A stretch of DNA of 64,000 nt from Neocallimastix lanati (nom. inval.) (Eukaryota > Neocallimastigomycota > Neocallimastigomycetes > Neocallimastigales > Neocallimastigaceae), in assembly GCA_016946835.1 (NCBI GenBank), contig JACVTC010000123.1, positions 210,001-274,000 of the forward strand. Reading direction: 5' to 3'. Position numbers and translations under genes: made by a program. Below, piece after piece: positions 42,113 through 55,462 of this stretch. Numbering within the stretch: the stretch's first letter is position 1; the number at the start of each line of letters is the position of its first letter. The notes below the pieces were generated by a model. That model did no database searches, was not told where the DNA came from, and saw only the letters and a list, made by a program, of their open reading frames with translations.

Positions 42113-42241
42113 AAAAAAAATCTTTCCTCCGAAGAGGAATCCACTCAAGATATGCGTGTCATCCTTGCACAGGGAGCCATGCTAATCTTCTCTGTATCGT
42201 TTCCAATTTTAATAGATGTCACAATTCCAAAGGAATTGGAC
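42113..42241 (-). ncRNA. U6 spliceosomal snRNA
   Basis: Read on the minus strand from 42241, the sequence starts with a 5' stem-loop (CCAATTCC-TTT-GGAATTG). It continues with AATTGGAAACGATACAGAGA, which holds the invariant ACAGAGA box, then AGATTAGCATGG, CCCTGTGCAAGGATGACACG and CATATCTTGAG. These are the U4-pairing, internal stem-loop and catalytic segments of U6. It ends in a hairpin with 6-bp stem TTCCTC/GAGGAA and a C(TTCG)G tetraloop (42124-42139 on the plus strand), then eight T (42113-42120), the RNA polymerase III terminator. The body is about 120 nt. In the nucleus U6 forms the spliceosome active site, which fits the many introns seen here. The 3' hairpin with a UUCG loop is unusual for the family. 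Confidence 0.97.
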
Positions 42242-42260
42242 AATAATATGTTAAAACATT

Positions 42261-42280
42261 TTATTTATAAATATATTTAT
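42261..42280 (-). promoter_or_regulatory. Putative TATA element of the U6 gene
   Basis: On the minus strand ATAAATATATTTATAAATAA lies about 20-39 bp before the U6 5' end, the usual place for a pol III TATA box. The whole flank is AT-rich, so this is weak evidence. Confidence 0.4.
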
Positions 42281-43366
42281 TTTTAATAAAATAATAATTT
42301 ACGATTTATTTTTAAATTAAATTGATTGGATAATATAATCTTAACTAATTATATTATACATATATATATAATGTGACTCTATAAATAAAAATATGAAAAA
42401 AAAAAGAATATCATTTATATTATACAAAATATTTATTATTTATATTAATTATGGCTTTACATATATATATATATTTGAATATTCTAAAAAATAACAGAAC
42501 TTCAAAAAAAAAAAAAAATTTTAAAGTATTTCTCTCTCAAATTTATATGAAATTATATTAAAAAAAAAAAAAAAAAAAAATTAATAAATTTATATATTTA
42601 TTTATTTAATTTCTATGAAAAAAAAAAAAAAAATTATGTATATCAAATATAAAGAATATTATATAAATATGACTTGATATAAAAACTTCAAAAAAAAAAA
42701 AAAAAAAAAAAACTAATGTTGGGTATTTCTATTAATTATATAAGTAAGTTTATAGAATTTTTTATTCTTTTTTTTTATTTATTTAATTTAATTTAATTAA
42801 AAAAAAAAAAAACCCAACATTAGTTCATTTTTTTTATTTTGTTTTATTTTATTTAATTTTATTGGGGAGGTTGCATTACTCCAATTTTCACGTGATATAT
42901 ATAAATATGTGGCTATAGCTATATTATTCTACAAAATATTATTTTATTGTATTATTTTGTTACTTCAATTTTTAAATTAATTATTAAGTGAATAATTAAA
43001 TAAATCATATAATGGTTAGATTTTATGATTTTAATTCTTTTATTTAAATGTTATTAATAAAAGAATTATAAAAAAGATAAATGTTATTAATAATTATTCT
43101 TTTATTTAAATGCTATTAATAAAATAAATATATAAAAATATAAATGTTATTAAAAATGTAAATGTTATTAATAATAATTCTTTTATTTAATGTTATTAAA
43201 AAAAAAAATAATAATTATAATGATATAATTATTAATTATACAAACAATTATTTATTTAAACTGTATAAATTTAATAAGTTTTATAAATTAAGTTTTTGAA
43301 TGACAGAATTTTGTTTATTTCGTTTGGTCATTCCCTATTTCTTAATTATTTATTATAAAGTAATAT

Positions 43367-44777
43367 TTATATTATATTATTTAAATCAGTTAAACAATCA
43401 AACCACAAATTAATAATATTATTTCTATCACATTTAACATCAATTAATTTGGCTTCAATGTTTTTGTAGAGTTCAATTAAGACACTGATTTCATTAGCTT
43501 TTTTTTTATTTTCCAAATTCCTCTTATTTTTCTTTGATAATCAATAATATGATAAATGTTCAAGTTCATTTAATTTATCTATTAATTAATAATAAGATGG
43601 TTTTGTTGGAAATAAATTATTTAAATAATTATTGAGTGATTCTGAGGCATTGTTATATTTCCATATTATTATAATAATTCCAAATTTTCATATCATAATC
43701 AACTAAATATGTTTTATAAAAATATTCTAAAAATTTTAAAAATTGACAATAATTATTTTTAATAGATTTAATTTTTATTATAACATAAATATCAAATATG
43801 TATTCAGGATTTATAAATGGTAAATTTGAAATAGCTTTATAATAAATAAATATATTATTATCATTTTTTACTTCATTATAGCATAGTTTATTTTTTTTTC
43901 AATCTAGTGATTTTTTATAATGTCAAATGCAATATTTAATATTTGTATTAGGAAATATTGTTTTTGCTGCTTTAGATATTCCCCTTTCAAAATCACAATG
44001 CAAATTTTTTGGTTCAATTATCATATTATTATTATTACATGTATTAGCATTTTTTATTTTTAATTTTTCAAATAATATTTTATATGTTTCTTGTTCTTTA
44101 TTTTTTAATATTGAAAAAGAAGTAGTGTAAAAATTATCTAATTCTTTAACATAAGTTCTTGTAATAAATATTTGATAACTAAATTTAGGGGCAATAAAAT
44201 ATGTATCATCAACAAATATATCATCGTTATATTCTCTAAATAGTTTTAATTGAAAAGGGATTGAAAAATTATTAAATTAGAATTTTTGAATTTCATAAAA
44301 TTTTTACCTCGCTTTGTTTTATAATATTCAGATTCACTAGGAATTTCAGCAAATGTTGTTACATTGGATGGTAGTTTTTTATTTAAATTTCATGATATGT
44401 GGGATTTAATTGAATTATATTCTGGACATATAAGTCTCATTTTCTTTAGAAATTTTATTATACAGTGGTTTTATTTTTATACCAAAAGGAATTGAACTTT
44501 TTTCAATTCCATCTTTAATTTTATGTTTCATCATAGATAGAGATACATCGTATTCTTTTTCAGGATGATTATGTGAATTATCATATTTTAAGATTTCTTT
44601 CTTATCATTTAAAATAATAAAAAATTTACATTTATTTATTTTTTTATATTCGGTATATTTATAAACTTTGGAAATATCTTTTTTTTATATATGAAAAATT
44701 AAACTTATATTTTTTATTAATAATAATTTGCTCTTTTCCTTTCTTAGACTCACATAATTAATTAGATTTTCTTCCAT
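43367..44777 (-). pseudogene. MULE transposase pseudogene (FLYWCH/CxH-type N-terminus plus DDE core)
   Basis: Pieces in several frames line up as one transposase. The start is MEENLINYVSLRKGKEQII (ATG at 44775-44777). A zinc-finger-like part follows (KCKFFIILNDK ... SHNHPEKEY), then LICPEYNSIKSHIS, FAEIPSESEYYKTKRGKNF, and the MULE core IFVDDTYFIAPKFSYQIFIT with YTTSFSILKNKEQETYKILF. Next come LHCDFERGISKAAKTIFPN and HYKKSL, and the C-terminal SESLNNYLNNLFPTKPS, YQRKIRGIWKIKKKANEIS and INLWFDCLTDLNN, ending with TAA at 43367. The two catalytic Asp regions (VDDTY and CDFERG) survive. At least four frameshifts and several in-frame stops (TGA after HIS, after YCI and after SLD; TAA after NNMEI) disable it. 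I give it only as fragments. Confidence 0.8.
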
Positions 44778-44940
44778 TTCTTTATTTTTATAACTATTTT
44801 TTAATTATATAATTAAAATTATTATATTAATTATCCAATATTATTCTTAATATTAATTTTGAAAAATTAGTTTTTCAATTATATGTAAAAAAGATAAATA
44901 AATAAATAAAGAATGTAATAATATAAGTACAAGTATATAA

Positions 44941-45955
44941 AATAAAATAAAATAAAATAAAATAAAATAAATAGTAGAATAATAAATATTAAAGTACAGA
45001 TTGAATAAAATAAAATAAAATAAAATAAATAGTAGAATAATAAATATTAAAGTACAGATTGAATAAAATAAAATAAAATAAAATAAATAGTAGAATAATA
45101 AATATTAAAGTACAGATTGAATAAAATAAAATAAAATAAAATAAAATAAATAGTAGAATAATAAATATTAAAGTACAGATTGAATAAAATAAAATAAAAT
45201 AAAATAAATAGTAGAATAATAAATATTAAAGTACAGATTGAATAAAATAAAATAAAATAAAATAAATAGTAGAATAATAAATATTAAAGTACAGATTGAA
45301 TAAAATAAAATAAAATAAAATAAATAGTAGAATAATAAATATTAAAGTACAGATTGAATAAAATAAAATAAAATAAAATAAATAGTAGAATAATAAATAT
45401 TAAAGTACAGATTGAATAAAATAAAATAAAATAAAATAAATAGTAGAATAATAAATATTAAAGTACAGATTGAATAAAATAAAATAAAATAAAATAAATA
45501 GTAGAATAATAAATATTAAAGTACAGATTGAATAAAATAAAATAAAATAAAATAAATAGTAGAATAATAAATATTAAAGTACAGATTGAATAAAATAAAA
45601 TAAAATAAAATAAATAGTAGAATAATAAATATTAAAGTACAGATTGAATAAAATAAAATAAAATAAAATAAAATAAATTGTAGAATAATAAATATTAAAG
45701 TACAGATTGAATAAAATAAAATAAAATAAAATAAATAGTAGAATAATAAATATTAAAGTACAGATTGAATAAAATAAAATAAAATAAAATAAAATAAATA
45801 GTAGAATAATAAATATTAAAGTACAGATTGAATAAAATAAAATAAAATAAAATAAATAGTAGAATAATAAATATTAAAGTACAGATTGAATAAAATAAAA
45901 TAAAATAAAATAAAATAAATAGTAGAATAATAAATATTAAAGTACAGATTGAATA
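44941..45955. repeat. 58-bp minisatellite, 17 units
   Basis: The unit is TTAAAGTACAGATTG plus (AATAA)n plus ATAGTAGAATAATAAATA. The marker GTACAG occurs at 44994, 45052, 45110, 45173, 45231, 45289, 45347, 45405, 45463, 45521, 45579, 45637, 45700, 45758, 45821, 45879 and 45942. Spacing is 58 bp, or 63 bp where one extra AAAAT is present. Apart from that and one A/T change near 45679 the units are identical. Confidence 0.97.
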
Positions 45956-46165
45956 AAATAAAATAAAATAAAATAAAATAAAATAAAATAAAATAAAATA
46001 AAATAAAATAAAATAAAACAAAATAAAATAAAATAAAACAAAATAAAATAAAATAAAATAAAATAAAATAAAATAAAATAAAATAAAATAAAATAAAATA
46101 AAATAAAATAAAATAAAATAAAATAAAATAAAATAAAATAAAATAAAATAAAATAAAATAAATAT
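45956..46165. repeat. (AAAAT)n pentanucleotide tract
   Basis: About 200 bp of AAAAT repeat with two AAAAC interruptions, continuous with the last minisatellite unit. Long Phe-Ile-Leu-Tyr frames on the minus strand here and over the minisatellite are repeat translation only. Confidence 0.97.
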
Positions 46166-46407
46166 TGAACGTAATAATATAAAAGTACAAGAATATAAAA
46201 TAAAGTAGAATAAATATTTATTGTTATTTTTTATTAAATTTAAATATATAAGTAAAAAAATCATCTATATTTAATGAGATTATTAACAATTAATAATATT
46301 GTTTTATATATTAAATTACATCATTAATTGAATATAATAAAAATGTAAAAATTTTTCATTTCGAAACCATTGATCTTTAATATTCTTTAATAAAAAATAA
46401 TAATAGA

Positions 46408-47070
46408 TATTTATTTTATTTTATTTTATTTTATTTTATTCAATCTGTACTTTAATATTTATTATTCTACTATTTATTTTATTTTATTCAATCTGTACTT
46501 TAATATTTATTATTCTACTATTTATTTTATTTTATTAATTTAAAATACTTATATTATTACATTATTTATTTATTTATTTATACATTTATTTATTTATACA
46601 TTTATTTTTTTAACATATAATTGTATTGAAATTTTTTATGGCGTTAACAAAAGCCATTAAAAATAAATGGCGTATTGAAAATTTGTATTATAAAAATTGG
46701 CGAAATGCACCACATTCATTATTTTTTTTTGAATTTATTTAAAAAAAATTCCCAACATTAGTTCATTTTTTTTTTTTAATTTTATTTTATTTAATTTTAT
46801 TTTATTTTATTCACTGTACTTTAATATTTATTATTCTACTATTTATTTTATTTTATTAATTTAAAATACTTATATTATTACATTATTTATTTATTTATTT
46901 ATACATTTATTTTTTTTTACATATAATTGTATTGAAAATTTTTATGGCGTTAACAAAAGCCATAAAAAATAAATGGCGCATTGAAAATTTGTATTATAAA
47001 AATTGGCGTATTCATTTTTTTTTTTTTTTTTAAATTTAATTAAAAAAAAATACCCAACATTAGTTCTTTT
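46408..47070. repeat. Inverted minisatellite units and tandem 305-bp right-end block
   Basis: CAATCTGTACTTTAATATTT and TATTATTCTACTATTTATTT (about 46441-46530, two units) are exact reverse complements of the 58-bp minisatellite unit. A third unit lies at about 46812-46860. From the second unit a block of about 305 bp is repeated: ATGGCGTTAACAAAAGCCAT at about 46638 and about 46944, TTGTATTATAAAAATTGGCG at about 46683 and 46987, and CCCAACATTAGTT at 46751 and 47053. The first copy ends in GGCGAAATGCACCAC, the second in GGCGTATTCA. Confidence 0.88.
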
Positions 47071-47773
47071 TTTTTTTTTTTTAATTTTATTTTATTTATT
47101 TTTATTTTTTGAATTTAATTTTTGTGCTTATTTGTTATACTCATTTAAATAAGAAAAAAAGTTTAATTAAAAAAAAAAATATATAAACTATTTTTTTTAT
47201 ATATTCAATAAAAAAAATTATCTAATATAATTTTTTTTTTAGAGATAAAATCAGTTTCAATTATTTTTTATTAAACTTTATTATAGGAAAAATAAATTTA
47301 TATTAAATTATAATTACATATATATTATAAATATTACTTCTATATATATGTAATTTAAATCAAGCTAAAATAAAAAAAAATAATTAATTATAAAGAATAT
47401 CTTTTTTTTTTATTATTAAAAATTAATATATAAATTCAATATATTTAAATATAATCAAAAATCTTAAAACGTATTAAATCTATTAATGAAAATAAAATAA
47501 TAAATCAAAGTTTCCTTCTTTCAATTTTAAATAATTTTTATAGCAATCTTTTATATAATTAATACAATAAATAAATAAAAGGTAAGATAGGGTTAAAATG
47601 AAATGAGATAAAATGAAACAAATAAAATAAAATAAAATAAAATAAAATAAAAAGAATATAATAAAATAATATAATTAAAACAATATATTTCAATGAAAAA
47701 ATCAAAGAAAAAGAATATTAATTTTATTATGAAATTTTTTTTTTTTTAAAAAAAAAAAAAAAATTCATAATAA

Positions 47774-47804
<31 letters not shown>

Positions 47805-48122
47805 TATATATATATATATATATAATAAATTATTACATCTATATATTTTAAAATGAATAATTACAATTAAGTTTTCTCGATATAATTGTAATTGTAAATC
47901 ATATCAATATTTATCAATAATTAATTATGAATAAACAAATCATAATATAAATGTTAAATTATAAAACATAAAATATAAAAATAAATTATATAATTAATTA
48001 AAATAATTATGTTTTTTTAATTTTTTTTCAATTAAAACAATATTTCTTTCATATATTCTAATTTTTGGTCATATATTATATAATATCATCTTTTAATAAT
48101 TAAATACAGAAAGTATTATCAA
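47071..48122. other. AT-rich region upstream of the thiolase gene
   Basis: No gene seen. It contains an (AAAAT)n tract near 47625, a (TAA)n/(AT)n tract at about 47770-47825 and homopolymers. It presumably carries the thiolase promoter. Confidence 0.6.
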
Positions 48123-50125
<2,003 letters not shown>

Positions 50126-50450
50126 ATTTAAATAAAAACAAGAAAAAAAAACAAAAAAAAAACAAAAACGAAAAGAAAAGAAAAGAAAAGACAAAATAAT
50201 TAGTAATTATAACTTATAAATCAATGATTTATACATATTAAAAAGAATTTTTTTTTTTCATATTTTATTATTATAACATATAGTAAATATTTCAATTATT
50301 TATAAAGTAATCAATTTTTTTTTTTTTTTTTAAAAAAAAAATAAAAAATAAAAAAAAATTAAAAATATATTATCAAAAAAATAAAATAAAATTAAATAAA
50401 ACATTTAATAATCCTCCTTATAAAGCTTACAATAATATAAAATATTATTT

Positions 50451-50494
<44 letters not shown>

Positions 50495-50554
50495 ATAATA
50501 TAATTAAATAATTAATAATAGAAAGATTTCAAATATATTTTTTAATCTATCGAT

Positions 50555-50589
<35 letters not shown>

Positions 50590-50756
50590 CGTAAAATCAA
50601 CTAATGATAATAATTTATTAATTAAAAAAAATTATGCTTTATTAACATTATAATTAATAAAAATAAATAAATAAATAAATAAAATAAAAAAAAAATTAAA
50701 TATATATAAAAAAATAAAAAATAAAAAATAATAAAATAAATTATTATAATATTATT

Positions 50757-50787
<31 letters not shown>

Positions 50788-50815
50788 GTTAGGTTATATT
50801 ATATTAACTTTCGTT
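50126..50815. other. AT-rich 3' flank of thiolase
   Basis: No gene seen. It holds an AAAACAAAA-rich segment, a 41-nt A run (50452-50492), a T run of about 35 nt near 50556-50589, and an A run ending at about 50781. Confidence 0.65.
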
Positions 50816-51113
50816 TGAGCTATTATTTGATAGGTATTGTAAAATACCAAACTTAATCGAGAGCGTCGACGTCATACTGATAAGGCATAATGATAATACA
50901 GGATCATCTTCTATTTCTACGAAGGGTGAATCTCGCCCTATAGTAGTTCAATAAATGATGAATCCGGGGAGAGTTTAGTGGACACTCCACTATCTATTTT
51001 CAAGATATTACTTCTAAGGTTTTATTTCTTTTTTTATTTGTTAGGAAGGGAAAAAATTCCCGCATAGTACAACTTGCCGAAATACATAGTATTTTCGAAC
51101 TTTTTTATTTTTT

Positions 51114-51153
<40 letters not shown>

Positions 51154-51250
51154 ATTTTTAATTTTAAATGTACTTTTCACCTACATGTATTTTTTAAAAT
51201 AACAATAATAAAGTTTTGGAAAGTGTATTCTCTTCCCTATCTAAAAAAAA
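50816..51250 (+). pseudogene. Complex island with decayed coding fragment and dispersed repeat
   Basis: From about 50833 a plus-strand frame reads DRYCKIPNLIESVDVILIRH, then NDNTGSSSISTKGESRPIVV and a stop near 50952. This resembles the minus-strand fragment at 55165-55370 (LPLLRGVDVEIIRHEF...). The stretch also forms short stems: TAGTGGA/TCCACTA at about 50977-50993, AGGG/CCCT around 50934-50950, and GGGAAAAAATTCCC near 51047-51062. From 51181 to 51242 it repeats the block seen at 31806-31868. It is probably debris of a repeated gene or retroelement. A structured RNA cannot be excluded. Confidence 0.4.
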
Positions 51251-51671
51251 AAAATATATATATATATATATATTAACCATATATTTATTTAATTCTAAAC
51301 TAATTGTTTTAAAGAATGTTTATTTTTTTTTTTTTTTTATCATCACTATAGTTAAACTTGTGTAACGTAACATGAAGAATATCTTATAAAATTTTTAAAA
51401 TTTACTATTGAAATGATAATATTTTATTTATTTACTTTTTTATTTATTTATTTATTTTTTTTATTATTAATTATTTAAGACTTAATATATATATATATAT
51501 ATATATATTTATTTTATTTTTTATTTCTAAAATAAATAATAATATTAATTACTACTTTAATATTTGTACTTTTTATATTATTTTCATATTATTTTATATT
51601 TATTTATTTATTTATTAAATTTATTAATAAAAGTATATTTATATTTTTGGTTTATGTAAATTAAATTAGAG

Positions 51672-51820
51672 TGTGTGTCATTTCGCAAAATTTCATTTCG
51701 GAAAAGTTTCATTTCGCAAAATTTTTTGTGTCATTTCGCAAAAGTTCATTTCGCAAAAGTTTCATTTCGGAAAAGTTTCATTTCGCAAAATTTTAATAAA
51801 TAGATAAATAAATAATAAAA

Positions 51821-51851
<31 letters not shown>

Positions 51852-52292
51852 ATATAAAATATAAAATATAAAATATAAAATATAAAATATAAAATATAAA
51901 ATATAAAATATAAAATATAAAATATAAAATATAAAATATAAAATATAAAATATAAAATATAAAATATAAAATATAAAATATAAAATATAAAATAAAAAAA
52001 AAATAAAAAATAAAAAATATAAAATAAAAAATAAAAAATAAAAAATAAAAAAAAAAAAAATATAAAATAAAAAATATAAAATAAAAAATAAAAAATAAAA
52101 AATTAAAAAAATAAAAAATAAAAAATATAAAATAAAATAAAAAAAAAGATAAAATATAAAAAATAAAAAAAATAAAAAAAAATATAAAATATATAATATA
52201 AAATATAAAATATAAAATAAAAAAAAATAGATACCATCTAAAATCATCCTAACTTTGTGCTACTTTTAACTCCCTTTTTTATGATGTCCTCA

Positions 52293-52326
<34 letters not shown>

Positions 52327-52947
52327 GAATTATTTATAAATATTTCTTTTATTAAAAAAATTTATTAGCAATTTAAGATTTTTAAAATACTGCGCAAGGA
52401 CTTAAAAGGTGTAAAATGATCAATTAATTATTTATATATTATTTTTTAATCTTTATAATAATTATTTTTTAATTATTTTTAATTTTAATAGTTGTATTTT
52501 AAATTATTATCCTTTACATCTTTTAAATTATTAATACTTATTTTTTTATATATATAAAATTCTTATATATATTTTAAAAAATTATAAAACGTTTAAAACA
52601 TATGATAAAATATTTTATTTTTTTAAAGCGTTAATTCTAATGAATATTTATTATTATATAATGTATATTTATTATGTATATGTCCATATATATATATATT
52701 TTTTTTTAAAAATTTAATTTTAAAATTTATTTATTTATTATAGTTTTATATATTTATTTTTATTTATTTAGTTTTTTATTTAAATTATATATATTATTTA
52801 TTTATTTTATTATTAATTTATTTATTTATTAAAAATTTTGCGAAATGACACTTTTCCGAAATGAAATTTTTCAAAATGAAACTTTTTATGTAAATTTTCC
52901 GAAATGAAACTTTCCGAAATGAAATTTTGCGAAATGCTCCTCCCCCA
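51672..52947. mobile_element. Non-autonomous element bounded by inverted CATTTCG repeat clusters
   Basis: The left cluster (51679-51790) has seven copies of CATTTCG in units such as TTTCATTTCGCAAAA and TTTCATTTCGGAAAAG. The right cluster (52837-52937) has five copies of the reverse complement CGAAATG plus one CAAAATG variant. The inner 1.0 kb has no coding capacity: (ATAAA)n/(AATAT)n low-complexity sequence from about 51850 to 52225, then ordinary AT-rich sequence including ACTGCGCAAGGACTTAAAAGG at 52389. Many short subterminal inverted repeats flanking a non-coding core is typical of MULE- or hAT-derived non-autonomous elements. The flanking words AATTTTAATAAATAGATAAA and (AATA)n at 51788 recur as a direct repeat at about 53112, beyond the right end. 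Confidence 0.55.
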
Positions 52948-53104
52948 TTAAATTAATACCCTACATTCACGTGATATGTGCTCGATGTTAAAATTATCAT
53001 TAGATGTATTATTGTATTAAATAAATAAAAATAACAATATATCAAAATAATAATCAATGATAATATGATAATACTACAGTGGAAATAGAGTTGAAAAGTC
53101 GTAT

Positions 53105-53234
53105 TTCCCAAAAATTTTAATAAATAGATAAATAAATAATAAAATAAATAAATAATAAATTTGTTAAAAAATAAATACAAAAGTAAAAAATTTATAAATA
53201 ATAAATAATTAACTAGTGATTTTTTATTTCATTA

Positions 53235-53272
<38 letters not shown>

Positions 53273-54110
53273 CTTTTGTCAATATTAAAAAAGCAAACGA
53301 ATAAAAAAAAAAAAAAAAAAAAAAAAGGTCTACTCATATTGGTAATATCTATAATACTAAATGCTAGGATATTCTTTCCCATAATTATTTCTCTTTTTTG
53401 GCCAATGAAATGATTGAAATGACTGACAAATTTTTTTTTTTTTTTTAAGATACTTTATATAAAATTGGAAAATCTATTAATGCTTTTATTCCCCTCAAAA
53501 TGGAAAGGACAAGCATTCCATTCCCATACTTATATTAAAAAAAAAAAAAAATCTTATTAAAGAAAATTATTTGGCTTACAATAATACTTTAAATTGTGAA
53601 AAAGCAAATTAATGAATATATTTTTATGTTTCTTCATGGTGGACCTTTAGCTTCAGATGAGCCACAATTCAACAATTCAATACTGGGGAAGAAAAACATT
53701 TAAAAGAACAACGACTTAATGAATTCTAGGTCCAAATGTTCTATATATAGTTAACCCTTTCGGATTACCTCATCAATTCTTTACCAATCGTTAGTAGCTC
53801 TCATGAGTTTAACTCTTTGATTGGTATAGTAAAAAAAAAAAAACTCTTCACAACCAAGAAAGTCAACATTGAACCGATATGGCTAAAGAGGAAGAACCTC
53901 TATTATTAGTCCACCTAGTACAATTTAACATAAATAATAATAATCGTTCTTTATTAAATGAATCTAATACAGAAATTGAATCTCCTGATAATATTTCTCT
54001 TTGTTCGAGGAAGTGTTTAGTGGTTTCTATGTTATCTACTTTTCAGATATTACTCTTTTGTTTTAATTTTTATTAAATATTTTTTGGTAGAAATAATCGC
54101 TATTCATATC
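53105..54110 (+). other. Repeat-rich stretch with coding-like fragments
   Basis: Two long A runs (53239-53269 and 53302-53325) are followed by GC-richer sequence. Short fragments look once-coding: HGGPLASDEPQFNNSILGKK (about 53634-53697), LGPNVLYIVNPFGLPHQFFT (about 53728-53787), and a frame from ATG 53879 (MAKEEEPLLLVHLVQFNINN...) to 54076. The last shares GTTTAGTGG...ATCTACTTTTCAGATATTAC with the island at 50970-51010. No intact gene is supported and the product is unknown. Confidence 0.35.
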
Positions 54111-54340
54111 ATAAAACCTTTTAAAACCTTAATAACTTTTTTTTTTTAAATTTTCTCTTTATTTCCATTGTATTACATTAACTTTATTTTTTAATACTTA
54201 TTCATTTTTAATATATTTTATCTATACTTTTTTACGATTGTATATTTATAATTTTTTTTTTTTTTTTTTTTACAGCCGCAATAATTGCAAACTTTAATCT
54301 TTTTTATTTATTCATTTATTAATTATATGAATATTTTTAA

Positions 54341-54390
<50 letters not shown>

Positions 54391-54828
54391 AGAATTAATA
54401 AAATAAATAAATATTATAATATTTAGAATAATTAACATGAAATAAAAAGAAGTATTTAAAATAAAGTGTATAAATAAATTCAAAAAAAAAAAAAAAAAAA
54501 AAAAAAAGAACCATAAACAACAAACCTCACTTCCAAAAATAAAAAATTTCTGTTTAAACGGAATTCTCAATTCCAGATTAGGGTGGGGTGTGTGTAATAA
54601 TAATACATATTTTTTCTCAATCTCTTTTTTTTCTTTTCTTTTTTTTTTTTTTTTTTTTAAGTCAATAGTTATATAGTAGCCCAAGGTCAACTCTTTCATT
54701 GCCGAACTCAAGGGTTGTTTTTAGATACAACAACGTTCGTAATTGTGTTGGTCACGGATTCACTATTCACAATGGGAATGTGTATAAAATCTTTTTTTTT
54801 TTTTTTAAAGCCGCAATTATTACAAAGT

Positions 54829-54865
<37 letters not shown>

Positions 54866-54904
54866 CATTTTTTAGACTAGAAATAGAATATACTTCTAGT
54901 GCTT

Positions 54905-54942
<38 letters not shown>

Positions 54943-54975
54943 GCTTAAAGTGTAACTTTATTTAATTTATAATAA

Positions 54976-55035
<60 letters not shown>

Positions 55036-55150
55036 TATAATAAAATTACATAATTTAAATAAAAAAAAATAAAAAAATAAAAAAAATAAAAAATAAAAAA
55101 TAAAAATAAAAATACATGAAATAAAAATTTTATATATTATATAATTATAA
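54111..55150. other. Homopolymer-rich region
   Basis: Contains very long runs: A at about 54345-54389, A at about 54482-54506, T at about 54831-54865 and T at about 54908-54940. An (AAT)n microsatellite lies at 54977-55035. Between the runs lie complex islands (54508-54590, 54660-54790) without a usable frame, and two copies of the AGCCGCAAT-type repeat word (54273, 54810). Open frames here are low-complexity artefacts. Confidence 0.5.
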
Positions 55151-55159
55151 AAGTACATT

Positions 55160-55375
55160 AGAAGTTAGAAACCAATAGTTTCTAACTTTTCCCATTCATC
55201 GATGATAACACCACGTCCATTATTGAGAATAATAAATTCAGTATTAGTATTACCAACCGAATCTATATCCGATTTTTCACCAGGAGGTGAAAATTCATGC
55301 CTTATTATTTCGACGTCGACACCTCTTAGCAACGGTAGATTCAACAGAATCTCATTTCATCATCAATCTAAAAGA
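55160..55375 (-). pseudogene. Decayed C-terminal coding fragment
   Basis: On the minus strand one frame reads ILLNLPLLRGVDVEIIRHEF, then SPPGEKSDIDSVGNTNTEFI and ILNNGRGVIIDEWEKLETIG, ending with F and a stop at about 55165. Upstream the frame hits three consecutive TGA-type stops (DLLD then stops). It resembles the fragment at 50833-50952. The composition is that of a real protein, unlike the surrounding DNA, but I do not recognise the family. An opposite-strand frame at 55202-55387 is its shadow. Confidence 0.45.
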
Positions 55376-55462
55376 TCTACAAATTAATGGTATTACGTTT
55401 GTTAGAAACTCCATTGAGATTGCATATAAATTGAAAAATAATTAAAAAAATTTTATTTTTAT

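Larger units (their letters stand above)
42711..47065 (-). mobile_element. Decayed MULE-type DNA transposon with short inverted-repeat ends and internal minisatellite
   Basis: The left boundary AACTAATGTTGGGTATTT (42711-42728) is matched in reverse complement by AAATACCCAACATTAGTT ending at 47065. Extra copies of CCCAACATTAGTT end at 42825 and 46763. Between them lie a broken MULE transposase (43367-44777), a 17-unit minisatellite (44941-45955), a long (AAAAT)n tract to about 46160, inverted minisatellite units (46408-46540), and two tandem copies of a right-end block of about 305 bp carrying ATGGCGTTAACAAAAGCCAT. Poly-A/poly-T abuts both ends, so no target-site duplication can be read. The true element could be shorter (42711-46763) or the inverted repeats could be later insertions. 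Confidence 0.5.

Noticed and set aside
44941-45955. A CRISPR array (regularly spaced repeats)
   Set aside because: The unit is a contiguous 58-bp minisatellite with no variable spacers, in a eukaryotic genome.
45695-46264. Long minus-strand frames rich in Phe-Ile-Leu-Tyr (up to 189 codons)
   Set aside because: They are translations of the AAAAT repeat and the 58-bp minisatellite, with no start context or complex sequence.
51762-52247. A 161-codon minus-strand frame over the CATTTCG element
   Set aside because: It is (ATAAA)n and (AATAT)n repeat translation, so the element core is treated as non-coding.
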